This document shows positions 1-5,069 of a DNA stretch of 5,150 nucleotides, piece after piece; within the stretch, counting starts at the first letter, position 1; every line of letters starts with the position of its first letter. The translations under genes and the position numbers were made by a program. This stretch comes from Simkania sp. GTDB taxonomy: Bacteria > Chlamydiota > Chlamydiia > Chlamydiales > Simkaniaceae. The notes below the pieces were generated by a model. That model searched no databases. It had not been told where the DNA came from and saw only the letters and a list, made by a program, of their open reading frames with translations. The stretch covers positions 1 through 5,150 of the forward strand of contig JANQJX010000170.1 of assembly GCA_028281425.1 (NCBI GenBank). The letters are read 5' to 3'.

Positions 1-93
1 AGTTTGCAATCTAACCTAAAAGAATTTATTGGGGATGCCAGCGAAACAGAGCATGTGGATTTTTCTAAAGTGGACACACGAAATGCGACCTAG
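1..93 (+). CDS. C-terminal end of an unidentified upstream protein (partial)
   Basis: The first 30 codons of the window are open in frame 1 and end at a TAG at 91-93, giving the C-terminal peptide from SLQSNLKEF to KVDTRNAT. The tail is polar and mixed-charge, without a membrane segment or any motif I recognise. In Chlamydia the gene before the exbB/tolQ homologue is, as I remember it, a DsbD-type thiol:disulfide exchange protein, but nothing in these 30 residues confirms that. The gene stops only 8 bases before a promoter-like -35 hexamer, so it probably belongs to a separate transcription unit. No terminator with a T-tract is visible after it. The chance that this is a real gene end is fair, because the frame is open up to a stop placed just before a plausible promoter; its identity is unknown. 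Confidence 0.5.
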   Translation, partial: SLQSNLKEFIGDASETEHVDFSKVDTRNAT

Positions 94-101
94 CCTATCT
101 C

Positions 102-131
102 TTGACAAATAGGGTTTCCCTACAGTATGAC
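102..131 (+). promoter_or_regulatory. Candidate sigma70/sigma66-type promoter of the tol block
   Basis: A perfect TTGACA lies at 102-107. With an 18-nt spacer it is followed by TATGAC at 126-131, a 4/6 match to TATAAT. The pair sits just after the stop of the upstream gene and about 33 bases before the tolQ start, where a promoter would be expected. The -10 match is only moderate, and an alternative TACAGT at 121-126 would give too short a spacer (13 nt). The transcript would begin near 138 and have a leader of about 25 nt. This is a consensus match by eye only. Confidence 0.5.
110..122. repeat. Perfect 13-nt dyad inside the promoter spacer, possible operator
   Basis: TAGGG-TTT-CCCTA is a perfect inverted repeat with 5-nt arms and a 3-nt centre, lying wholly between the candidate -35 and -10 hexamers. 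A repressor bound here would block RNA polymerase. It could instead form a small hairpin at the end of the upstream transcript, but no T-tract follows, so a terminator is unlikely. A short dyad can also arise by chance in this AT-rich context. Confidence 0.3.
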
Positions 132-163
132 TTAAATCCAAGATAAGAGGTTAAGAGATAATC

Positions 164-883
164 ATGAGCATTTTTTTAAAAGCTTTCTTGGAAGCAGACC
201 CTTTTGGGAAGATGATTTTTTTTGCCCTTTTTTTCCTTTCAGGGGTTTCTTCTTTTTTTCTGGTTTATAAAATTTGGGTGCTAAAAAAAGTCAAAGCACA
301 TGCTCAAATTTTTATCCGCTTTATTGAAAAACAAAAAAATTTTGTTTTAAATTTAGATATCGAAAAACTGCCAAATCCTTTAGACCATCATTTTCCTCAC
401 CCTTTTCAAGGCCTTTATATCACCCTCAAAGAAAAAGCCATTGAAATCTTAGATAAAAATCACTTTTTTACTTCCAAAGAAAAAATTTATCTTTCTAGAA
501 CTGATATTGAGCTTTTAGAGTCTCACCTTTATCTACAGATGACAAAAGAAAAAGAGATTCTTGAAAAAAATCTTTTCGTTCTTCCAACAACAGTCACCCT
601 TGCTCCTTTTTTAGGACTTCTTGGAACGGTTTGGGGGATTCTAATCACATTTAGCCAACTCCAAGCAGGACACTCCCTTTTATCAAATGGAGCTATTTTA
701 GGTGGGTTATCAACTGCTTTAACAACAACTGTTTTTGGGTTATTAATTGCAATTCCAGCCGTCATTGCTTACAACTATCTAAAAACCTTAAGCCGCTATT
801 TTACAATTGAAATGCAAAATTTTAGTCACTTTTTACTCTCAACAATCGAGCTCCAATACAGACAAGTAGATGTGGAGAAATAA
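164..883 (+). CDS. tolQ: TolQ/ExbB-family inner-membrane proton-channel subunit
   Basis: This 239-residue protein has the TolQ/ExbB/MotA layout. There is one hydrophobic segment near the N-terminus (about residues 15-39), a long charged cytoplasmic region (about 41-137), and two more membrane segments at about 139-165 and 176-204. The second segment carries PFLGLLGTVWG (148-158), and the third contains GLSTALTTTVFGLLIAIPA (181-199), the family signature whose conserved threonines line the proton path. TolQ acts with TolR in the inner membrane to turn the proton gradient into movement of a TolA/TonB-type partner. I call it TolQ rather than ExbB because tolB and pal follow. The ATG start follows a tandem TAAGAG repeat (144-157), a weak Shine-Dalgarno-like stretch. 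It is the first gene of the coupled block and its stop overlaps the tolR start (TAATG). The length is normal for the family. T8 and T7 runs lie in the first membrane segment (216-223, 228-234). Confidence 0.92.
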   Translation: MSIFLKAFLEADPFGKMIFFALFFLSGVSSFFLVYKIWVLKKVKAHAQIFIRFIEKQKNFVLNLDIEKLPNPLDHHFPHPFQGLYITLKEKAIEILDKNHFFTSKEKIYLSRTDIELLESHLYLQMTKEKEILEKNLFVLPTTVTLAPFLGLLGTVWGILITFSQLQAGHSLLSNGAILGGLSTALTTTVFGLLIAIPAVIAYNYLKTLSRYFTIEMQNFSHFLLSTIELQYRQVDVEK

Positions 884-1320
884 TGCGAAAACTTTCTTTT
901 TTATTTCCTTCCTATCAAAAAGAGGGGGAGCTCATCAATTTAACCCCGCTTATCGATGTGGTGTTTGTGATTTTGATTCTCTTTATTTTAGTAGCTCCCT
1001 TATTTGAATTTGAAAAAATCGATCTTCCAAGAGGTTCTTTTATCAAAAAAAATGAAGCTTCTCTTATCAATAAAAAAAAAGCAATTACCATTCATCTTTT
1101 CTCCAATAATACCATTTCGATCAATCAATGCATCGTGAAAGAAAAAGACTTAATCCAAGTGCTCAAAAAATTAAAAGGGACAACGCCCTATGCTACCGTC
1201 CAGCTTTTTGCTGATAAAGCAGCTCTTTTTGGGACTTATCAGCTGGTTAAAAATAGCCTTGCCGATGCTGGATTTGAAGAAATGGACCTGATTTTAAACT
1301 CGGATTTTAAATGCAACTAA
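883..1320 (+). CDS. tolR: TolR/ExbD-family inner-membrane motor subunit
   Basis: This 145-residue protein has a short N-terminal tail, one transmembrane helix (about 23-41) and a periplasmic domain, as is usual for TolR/ExbD. The helix begins with NLTPLIDVVFVILILFILV (19-37) and holds the essential aspartate at D25, the same position as in ExbD as I recall it. The C-terminal half contains FADKAALFGTYQLVKNSLAD (109-128) followed by AGFEEMDL, which matches the family's 'aD..v.y..v..v...l..aG...v.l' pattern. The start codon shares one base with the tolQ stop, so translation is probably coupled, and there is no separate strong ribosome binding site. The end overlaps the next gene by 10 nt. Two long A runs (1045-1052 and 1072-1080) encode lysine-rich stretches in the linker after the helix. 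TolR partners TolQ; ExbD is the alternative name, but the context favours TolR. Confidence 0.92.
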   Translation: MRKLSFLFPSYQKEGELINLTPLIDVVFVILILFILVAPLFEFEKIDLPRGSFIKKNEASLINKKKAITIHLFSNNTISINQCIVKEKDLIQVLKKLKGTTPYATVQLFADKAALFGTYQLVKNSLADAGFEEMDLILNSDFKCN

Positions 1321-1955
1321 AACCCTCAAAACATGTTGCAAAACTTCTCATTGGGAGTTTCATTTTTCTCATCCATTTTCCCCTTTTCTTTTATCCTAAA
1401 TTTGAATCAAAATCTTTTTCTTCTTATAAAAAGGCAATTTCCGTACATACTTACATGCAACCCAAACAAAAAATGGGATTTCAAATCAAATCCTCTTTCC
1501 CTTCTTCTCATAAGAAAAGAAAAAAAATTTATGCAAAGAAAACCCAAAAAAGAGAAAAAAATCAAAGTAATCGCACTGCAATATTTAAAAAAATCCTGGG
1601 AGAACTCGACAAGCTTTCTTTCTCTCCTATTGAAAAAAGCCCTTTGACACTTCCCAAAAAAATCACCTCTCTTTCTATTGACGAGAATCCATCTATCACA
1701 CCCAACTATCAAGAGCTTCTCACCACTTTTTTGAAACAAAATTTAGAATTACCCGAAGAAGGGATGACAAAAATTAAAATGACAATTTTGCAAAATGGGA
1801 GTGTGGAAAAGGTGAGAATTTTGTATACTCAAAGCATTCTTAATGGCTCTTACTTAGAAAAAAATTTATTTAAAATCTCTTGCCCTCCTTTTCCAAAAGA
1901 GCTTTCAGGAAAGGAAAAGCAAACATTTATCCTCTTTTTTTATCATGAAAATTAA
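1311..1955 (+). CDS. Small TolA/TonB-like energy transducer (putative)
   Basis: This 214-residue protein has no obvious motif at first sight, and I believe the chlamydial counterpart (CT598 in C. trachomatis) is annotated as hypothetical. Its architecture is that of TolA or TonB: a short N-terminus with basic residues (KPSKHVAK), one hydrophobic anchor at about residues 12-28 and no signal cleavage site. A strongly basic linker follows (KKRKK at 68-72, KKTQKREK at 76-83), then a compact C-terminal domain (about 132-213). That domain reads like the TonB/TolA fold: an amphipathic YQELLTTFLKQNLELP (133-148), then KIKMTILQNGSVEKVRIL (154-171) matching 'v.i.i...G.v....i', and later a FKISCPPFPKEL (187-198) segment resembling the '...PpFPkpL' end. 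It lies exactly where tolA lies, between tolR and tolB, overlapping them by 10 and 11 nt, with no ribosome binding site of its own. At half the length of E. coli TolA (about 420 residues) it lacks the long helical domain. The assignment is inference from layout and position. Confidence 0.65.
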   Translation: MQLKPSKHVAKLLIGSFIFLIHFPLFFYPKFESKSFSSYKKAISVHTYMQPKQKMGFQIKSSFPSSHKKRKKIYAKKTQKREKNQSNRTAIFKKILGELDKLSFSPIEKSPLTLPKKITSLSIDENPSITPNYQELLTTFLKQNLELPEEGMTKIKMTILQNGSVEKVRILYTQSILNGSYLEKNLFKISCPPFPKELSGKEKQTFILFFYHEN

Positions 1956-3261
1956 GTGGCTTTTTCTCTTTTTGCCTTTACTGATTCAAGCAAATGAGCT
2001 GAAAAATTTTCCAGAAATTACAATCTCTCTCCCAACAGCTGAAAAACGTTCCCTTTATATAAGCTGCCCTAATCCTTTTCTTAAAGAAATTGTCATGTTT
2101 GATCTTAATCAAAGCAATGCAATGACACTCATTTTTGATGATGATGCAATCGAAAGTAAGCTTCAAAAGCAAAAATCTTTTGACCTTTCATTTTGGAAAG
2201 AGCAAGCCTTTTCCTATGTTTTGAAACTCACTCAAGAAAACAACGCTCTTTTTGCAACCCTTTTTTTAAAAGAACAAGGAAAAGAAATCGTCCTTGGTCC
2301 TTACATCTTTGAAAACTCGTTGACATCCAACCGACATCTTATCCATTTAATTTCCGATACAATTTACCATCTCATGGAAGGCGCAAAAGGAATTGCAACA
2401 ACAAAAATCTATTATGCATTGCAGCTTCCTAAGAAAGGAAAATGGAAATCTGAGATTTGGTGCTGTGATTACGATGGGAAAAATGCTTATCCCCTTACAG
2501 AAGAAAAAAACTATTGTATCCATCCCATTCTCTTTCCCAAAGAAGGGAATTTTACAAAAAACAACTATCTCTATGTGAACTATAAACTCGGTCAATCTAA
2601 GATCTATATCTCTTCTTTCAACAAGAAACAAGGACACCCTTTTCTTTCCTTAAGAGGAAATCAGTTTCTTCCTGCTATTTCTCCTAAAGGAGATGCCATT
2701 GCCTTTATTTCTGATGCTTCAGGACAAGCGGACCTTTTTATTCAGTCTTTTAGTCCAGAAAAAGGGCTCATTGGGAAACCACGTCAACTCTATTCTTTTC
2801 CCAATTCGGTGCAAGCATCACCTACCTTTAGCTCTGATGGACATCAAATTGCCTTTGTTTCAGATCAATTAGGATCTCCTCGCATTTTTTTAATTTCTCT
2901 TAAAAATCTAAGCAATCGAAAAAGACCCAAAGCGATCTGCTTAACAAAAAAATATAGAGAAAATATCTGTCCTACTTGGTCTCCTGATGGAACTAAATTA
3001 GCCTATAGTGCTAAAATTCACGGAATAAGGCAAATTATGATTTATGATATTCATTTAAAAAAAGAAATCCAATTGACAGATGGAAAGAGCCATAAAGAAA
3101 ATCCCTCTTGGGCACCTAATAGCAAGCATATCATCTTTAATACTGTTGATGCTTCTTCTTCAGAATTATTTTTGATGAATTTAAAACAAAAAAAAATGAT
3201 ACAAATAACTCAAGGTCCAGGGAAAAAACATTATCCCTATTGGGGACCTTTGAAAAATTAA
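1945..3261 (+). CDS. tolB: TolB, periplasmic beta-propeller of the Tol-Pal system
   Basis: This 438-residue protein is close to the usual TolB length (about 430). It starts with a signal peptide: MKIK, a hydrophobic core to about residue 14, and likely cleavage after IQA (residue 16). An N-terminal alpha/beta domain spans about 20-150. The C-terminal half is a beta-propeller with recurring PD40 blades: LPAISPKGDAIAFISD (242-257), SPTFSSDGHQIAFVSD (292-307), CPTWSPDGTKLAYSA (342-356), NPSWAPNSKHIIF (386-398) and a final YPYWGP (430-435). The fourth blade has lost the usual DG (PNSK). An earlier divergent blade covers about 165-225 (IWCCDYDGKNAYPLT). TolB shuttles between Pal and TolA in the periplasm. 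The start overlaps the preceding gene by 11 nt and lacks a Shine-Dalgarno sequence, so it probably depends on re-initiation. An A9 run lies near the 3' end (3188-3196). Confidence 0.93.
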   Translation: MKIKWLFLFLPLLIQANELKNFPEITISLPTAEKRSLYISCPNPFLKEIVMFDLNQSNAMTLIFDDDAIESKLQKQKSFDLSFWKEQAFSYVLKLTQENNALFATLFLKEQGKEIVLGPYIFENSLTSNRHLIHLISDTIYHLMEGAKGIATTKIYYALQLPKKGKWKSEIWCCDYDGKNAYPLTEEKNYCIHPILFPKEGNFTKNNYLYVNYKLGQSKIYISSFNKKQGHPFLSLRGNQFLPAISPKGDAIAFISDASGQADLFIQSFSPEKGLIGKPRQLYSFPNSVQASPTFSSDGHQIAFVSDQLGSPRIFLISLKNLSNRKRPKAICLTKKYRENICPTWSPDGTKLAYSAKIHGIRQIMIYDIHLKKEIQLTDGKSHKENPSWAPNSKHIIFNTVDASSSELFLMNLKQKKMIQITQGPGKKHYPYWGPLKN

Positions 3262-3322
3262 TCCACATTTCCCATAAACATGGGAGAAAGATATCCTTTG
3301 TATAAGAGCAGATTTTGTGGAT
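3261..3322 (+). repeat. Structured RNA candidate just after the tolB stop
   Basis: ATCCACA (3261-3267) is the exact inverse complement of TGTGGAT (3316-3322). Between them lies a hairpin (3268-3287) with an 8-bp stem, one G-U pair and an AAAC loop, built on CCCAT/ATGGG. A second stem, ATAAGA (3302-3307) with TCTTAT (3322-3327), would compete with the outer one because both use position 3322. No T-tract follows the inner hairpin, so it is not a typical terminator. It may protect the 3' end of the tolQ-tolB message or separate it from pal expression. Its function is unknown. Confidence 0.35.
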
Positions 3323-3383
3323 CTTATCAAGAAATGAATTGTGAGTAAAAATATTGATCATGAAAGCGCTCCGTAAAATTTCT

Positions 3384-3402
3384 CAGCAAAGGCTGTTTTT
3401 TT
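3384..3402 (+). terminator. Weak intrinsic terminator candidate
   Basis: CAGC (3384-3387) pairs with GCTG (3392-3395) across an AAAG loop and is followed directly by seven T (3396-3402). The layout is right for an intrinsic terminator on the + strand after tolB, but a 4-bp stem is short. It could give partial termination that lowers read-through into pal. Confidence 0.3.
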
Positions 3403-3410
3403 CCCTAAAT

Positions 3411-3440
3411 TTGTGAAAAATGCGGGCTAAGCGGCATAAC
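3411..3440 (+). promoter_or_regulatory. Possible promoter for pal
   Basis: TTGTGA (3411-3416) and CATAAC (3435-3440) are separated by 18 nt, each a 4/6 match to consensus. A transcript would begin near 3447, about 29 bases before the pal start. A separate TAAAAT (3374-3379, 5/6 match to the -10 box) lacks a properly placed -35. The 214-nt break in an otherwise overlapping gene set makes some promoter in this gap likely, but neither match is strong. Confidence 0.25.
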
Positions 3441-3449
3441 GCTTTTTTT
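3429..3449 (+). terminator. Second weak terminator or attenuator candidate upstream of pal
   Basis: AAGCG (3429-3433) pairs with CGCTT (3440-3444) across a 6-nt GCATAA loop, and a run of seven T spans 3443-3449. It ends only 11 bases before the pal ribosome binding site. If active it would attenuate transcription coming from tolB. It overlaps a candidate -10 element (CATAAC), so at most one of the two readings may be right, unless it serves different transcripts. Confidence 0.3.
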
Positions 3450-3460
3450 AAGTACCCTTT

Positions 3461-3470
3461 AAGGAGAGGT
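3461..3470 (+). promoter_or_regulatory. Strong ribosome binding site of pal
   Basis: AAGGAGAGGT lies 5 bases before the pal ATG and contains the full AAGGAG core. It is by far the best Shine-Dalgarno sequence in the window; the tolR, TolA-like and tolB starts have none. This fixes the pal start and suggests that Pal is made in larger amounts than the motor proteins, as expected for an abundant structural lipoprotein. Confidence 0.8.
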
Positions 3471-3475
3471 CTCTT

Positions 3476-4183
3476 ATGAAAAAACCGCCCTTTTATTTCT
3501 TACTTATCCTTGTCAATCTAATCCCCCTTCTCACAGGATGTGGAAATTCTTCTGGAGCCATTTGGGAAGATACTAAAACAGTTGGCCGTTATATCCAGCG
3601 CAAAGGGAAACTTCTCTGGCGTCAAGATGTTGATTCCCGTCTTCTTGAATCTCCAGATGAATTTAGTGGTCCAACCGATGAAGAATTCATTCCTTTAAAA
3701 GATGAAGACTTAAAAACACAGTATACATATCTTGGGATTCCTCAGCCCAAATTGTCTCCTGGTGTCCAAGGAAGTCCTATTCCCAGTATCGACCATTTTT
3801 CCACTCCCTCAGATGCATTGGCCCTACTTTTCCAAAATGTCTACTTTAACACTGACGAACACATCTTGCGTAAGAAAAAATATTATCAATCTGTCAATGA
3901 TATTGCTTCTTACATGAAAAAACACCCTAATCTTTTTATTTTCATCTCAGGTCACTGCGATGAACGTGCTTCTGAAGCTTATAACTTAGCTCTTGGGACA
4001 AGACGAGCTAATACCATTCGCAATCTTCTTATTAAAAAAGGGGTTAACTCCAATCGCATTTATACCATTTCTTTTGGAAAAGAAATGCCACTTGATCCAG
4101 GCCATACCACCGATTCTTGGGCAAAAAATCGTCGTGTAGAGTTTAAAATTTTCGAAAAAAAGGTAAGTGAGGATCCCAAGTGA
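3476..4183 (+). CDS. pal: Pal, peptidoglycan-associated outer-membrane lipoprotein
   Basis: This 235-residue lipoprotein has a signal peptide ending in the lipobox LTGC, with C22 as the lipidated residue. A polar linker (about 23-112) then leads to an OmpA-like peptidoglycan-binding domain (about 113-228). The domain contains VYFNTDE (122-128), FISGHCDERASEAYNLALG (156-174), TRRANTIRNLL and SFGKEMP, ending in the AKNRRVEF signature (216-223). D162 and R177 match the residues that hold meso-diaminopimelate in Pal/OmpA domains. Pal anchors the outer membrane to peptidoglycan and is the partner of TolB. It is longer than E. coli Pal (about 170 residues) because of the extended linker. The ATG follows a strong ribosome binding site. 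The stop overlaps the next gene's GTG start by 4 nt (GTGA), so the two are coupled. Confidence 0.93.
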   Translation: MKKPPFYFLLILVNLIPLLTGCGNSSGAIWEDTKTVGRYIQRKGKLLWRQDVDSRLLESPDEFSGPTDEEFIPLKDEDLKTQYTYLGIPQPKLSPGVQGSPIPSIDHFSTPSDALALLFQNVYFNTDEHILRKKKYYQSVNDIASYMKKHPNLFIFISGHCDERASEAYNLALGTRRANTIRNLLIKKGVNSNRIYTISFGKEMPLDPGHTTDSWAKNRRVEFKIFEKKVSEDPK

Positions 4184-4815
4184 AATATTTTTTTCTTTTC
4201 ATTTTAGTTTCCACATTGCTTAGTGGATGTGCGATGACTTCTTCTTATAAAACTCAAAAGCATCAAATGGAAATGAGCCTCCATAAAGTTAGAACCGAAG
4301 TTGACGAAATCAAACATGACCTCAATACGTATGAAATCGAACACCATATTTTAGAAGGAAAGCTTATCGACCAAAATCAGATCATGGCAACTCTTAAAAA
4401 GCAATTAGCAGAAATCACACAAGATAAAATAGAATCTTTTCAGCAAACGCTTCAAAAGTTAGAAAGAAAAATTACTGAGCTATCAAAAAAACAAGATAAA
4501 ATCTCATCAGACATTCGACAGCTAAGTGCTCACGCCAATGAAACCACAACAGCTCTGTCTCAATATAAAGAAAAAATTGCTCAATTTGAAAAAAATTTGC
4601 TCAAACAAAAAGATCAGCTTCAAACCCTTGCTCATTTAAGAGCAACTCTTTCAAAATTATCTCATGAATCAAAGCAATCTATCTATATTATTCAAAAAGG
4701 AGATACGCTTGAAAAGATTGCAAGAGATCAACAAGTCGATATTGAAAAAATCAAAAAGCTCAATCATCTCAAAAGTGATCTTATTGTTGTTGGACAAAAA
4801 ATTTATCTTCCATGA
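4180..4815 (+). CDS. Coiled-coil LysM lipoprotein coupled to pal
   Basis: This 211-residue protein starts at GTG, inside the pal stop region, with GAGG (4169-4172) 7 bases upstream. The signal peptide ends in a clear lipobox LLSGC (13-17), so it should be lipidated at C17 and placed in an envelope membrane. Residues about 25-160 are rich in K, E, Q and heptad-spaced L/I, with few helix breakers: a long coiled coil. The C-terminus (168-211) is one LysM domain, IYIIQKGDTLEKIARDQQ then IEKIKKLNHL and VVGQKIYLP, which binds N-acetylglucosamine-containing glycans such as peptidoglycan. I see no peptidase or amidase domain. It resembles the chlamydial gene after pal (CT601, LysM/'invasin repeat' annotated, from memory). 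It occupies the place of CpoB/YbgF, another coiled-coil protein of tol-pal operons, but carries LysM where CpoB has TPR repeats. It probably tethers the envelope to peptidoglycan together with Pal. Confidence 0.82.
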   Translation: MKYFFLFILVSTLLSGCAMTSSYKTQKHQMEMSLHKVRTEVDEIKHDLNTYEIEHHILEGKLIDQNQIMATLKKQLAEITQDKIESFQQTLQKLERKITELSKKQDKISSDIRQLSAHANETTTALSQYKEKIAQFEKNLLKQKDQLQTLAHLRATLSKLSHESKQSIYIIQKGDTLEKIARDQQVDIEKIKKLNHLKSDLIVVGQKIYLP

Positions 4816-5069
4816 ACACGCAACCTATTGGAATTTACGATTCTGCTATAGGGGGTCTTTTTGTTTTGAAAGCCCTTCGCTTAGCTCTGCCAAAAGAAAA
4901 CTTTATCTTCTTTGCCGATACAGCTAGTCACCCTTATGGTTCTAAGTCAAAAGAGACTATTTTGTCTCTTTGTTATCAAACAGCGCTGTTTTTTCTCCAA
5001 AAAAACCTCAAGCTGCTTGTGATTGCTTGTAATAACGCGAGTTGCGGATTCACCAAGGGAATTTTTTAA
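4812..5069 (+). pseudogene. murI: Glutamate racemase, 5' fragment, truncated after the first catalytic cysteine
   Basis: Glutamate racemase makes D-glutamate for peptidoglycan in the cytoplasm, using two cysteines as acid/base catalysts. The first 77 codons clearly belong to this family: PIGIYDSAIGGLFVLKALR (5-23), FFADTASHPYGSKSKETI (33-50) and LLVIACNNAS (68-77), which includes the first catalytic cysteine C73. After S77 the similarity ends, and eight unrelated residues (CGFTKGIF) lead to a TAA at 5067-5069. An intact enzyme has about 260-280 residues, so two thirds are missing, including the second catalytic cysteine. Two usually invariant residues are also changed: DSGIGG reads DSAIGG (A12), and CNTAS reads CNNAS (N75). 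The start overlaps the LysM gene stop by 4 nt (ATGA), so the gene once belonged to this operon. Neither of the other + strand frames restores MurI sequence downstream, which points to an insertion or rearrangement rather than a simple frameshift. It is almost certainly inactive. Confidence 0.85.

Noticed and set aside
529..765. Open frame on the - strand inside tolQ
   Set aside because: It lies fully within the strongly conserved membrane region of tolQ, its product shows no family signature, and it has no clear ribosome binding site.
164..1320. ExbB-ExbD pair for TonB-dependent iron uptake
   Set aside because: Sequence alone cannot exclude it, but the direct coupling to tolB and pal and the absence of a TonB-dependent receptor make the Tol assignment better.
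1333..1739. Open frames on both strands inside the TolA-like gene (1333-1647 on +, 1407-1739 on -)
   Set aside because: Their proteins are low-complexity lysine- or phenylalanine-rich by-products of the AT-rich sequence, while the 1311-1955 frame has a coherent membrane anchor and C-terminal domain and overlaps both neighbours in operon fashion.
2347..2637. Open frames on both strands inside tolB
   Set aside because: They overlap the tolB propeller region and encode no recognisable domain.
3137..3361. Open - strand frame spanning the tolB end and the tolB-pal gap
   Set aside because: Most of it is antisense to tolB's last blades, the product has no motif, and the gap part is better explained by RNA hairpins.
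4664..4927. Open + strand frame bridging the LysM gene and murI
   Set aside because: It runs out of frame through two genes with clear domains and has no supporting start signal.
5020..5069. Simple frameshift in murI
   Set aside because: The other two + strand frames after 5042 were read by eye: one gives a charged sequence (ADSPREFFKEKQ...) and the other stops at 5081. Neither resembles the residues that follow CNTAS in glutamate racemases.
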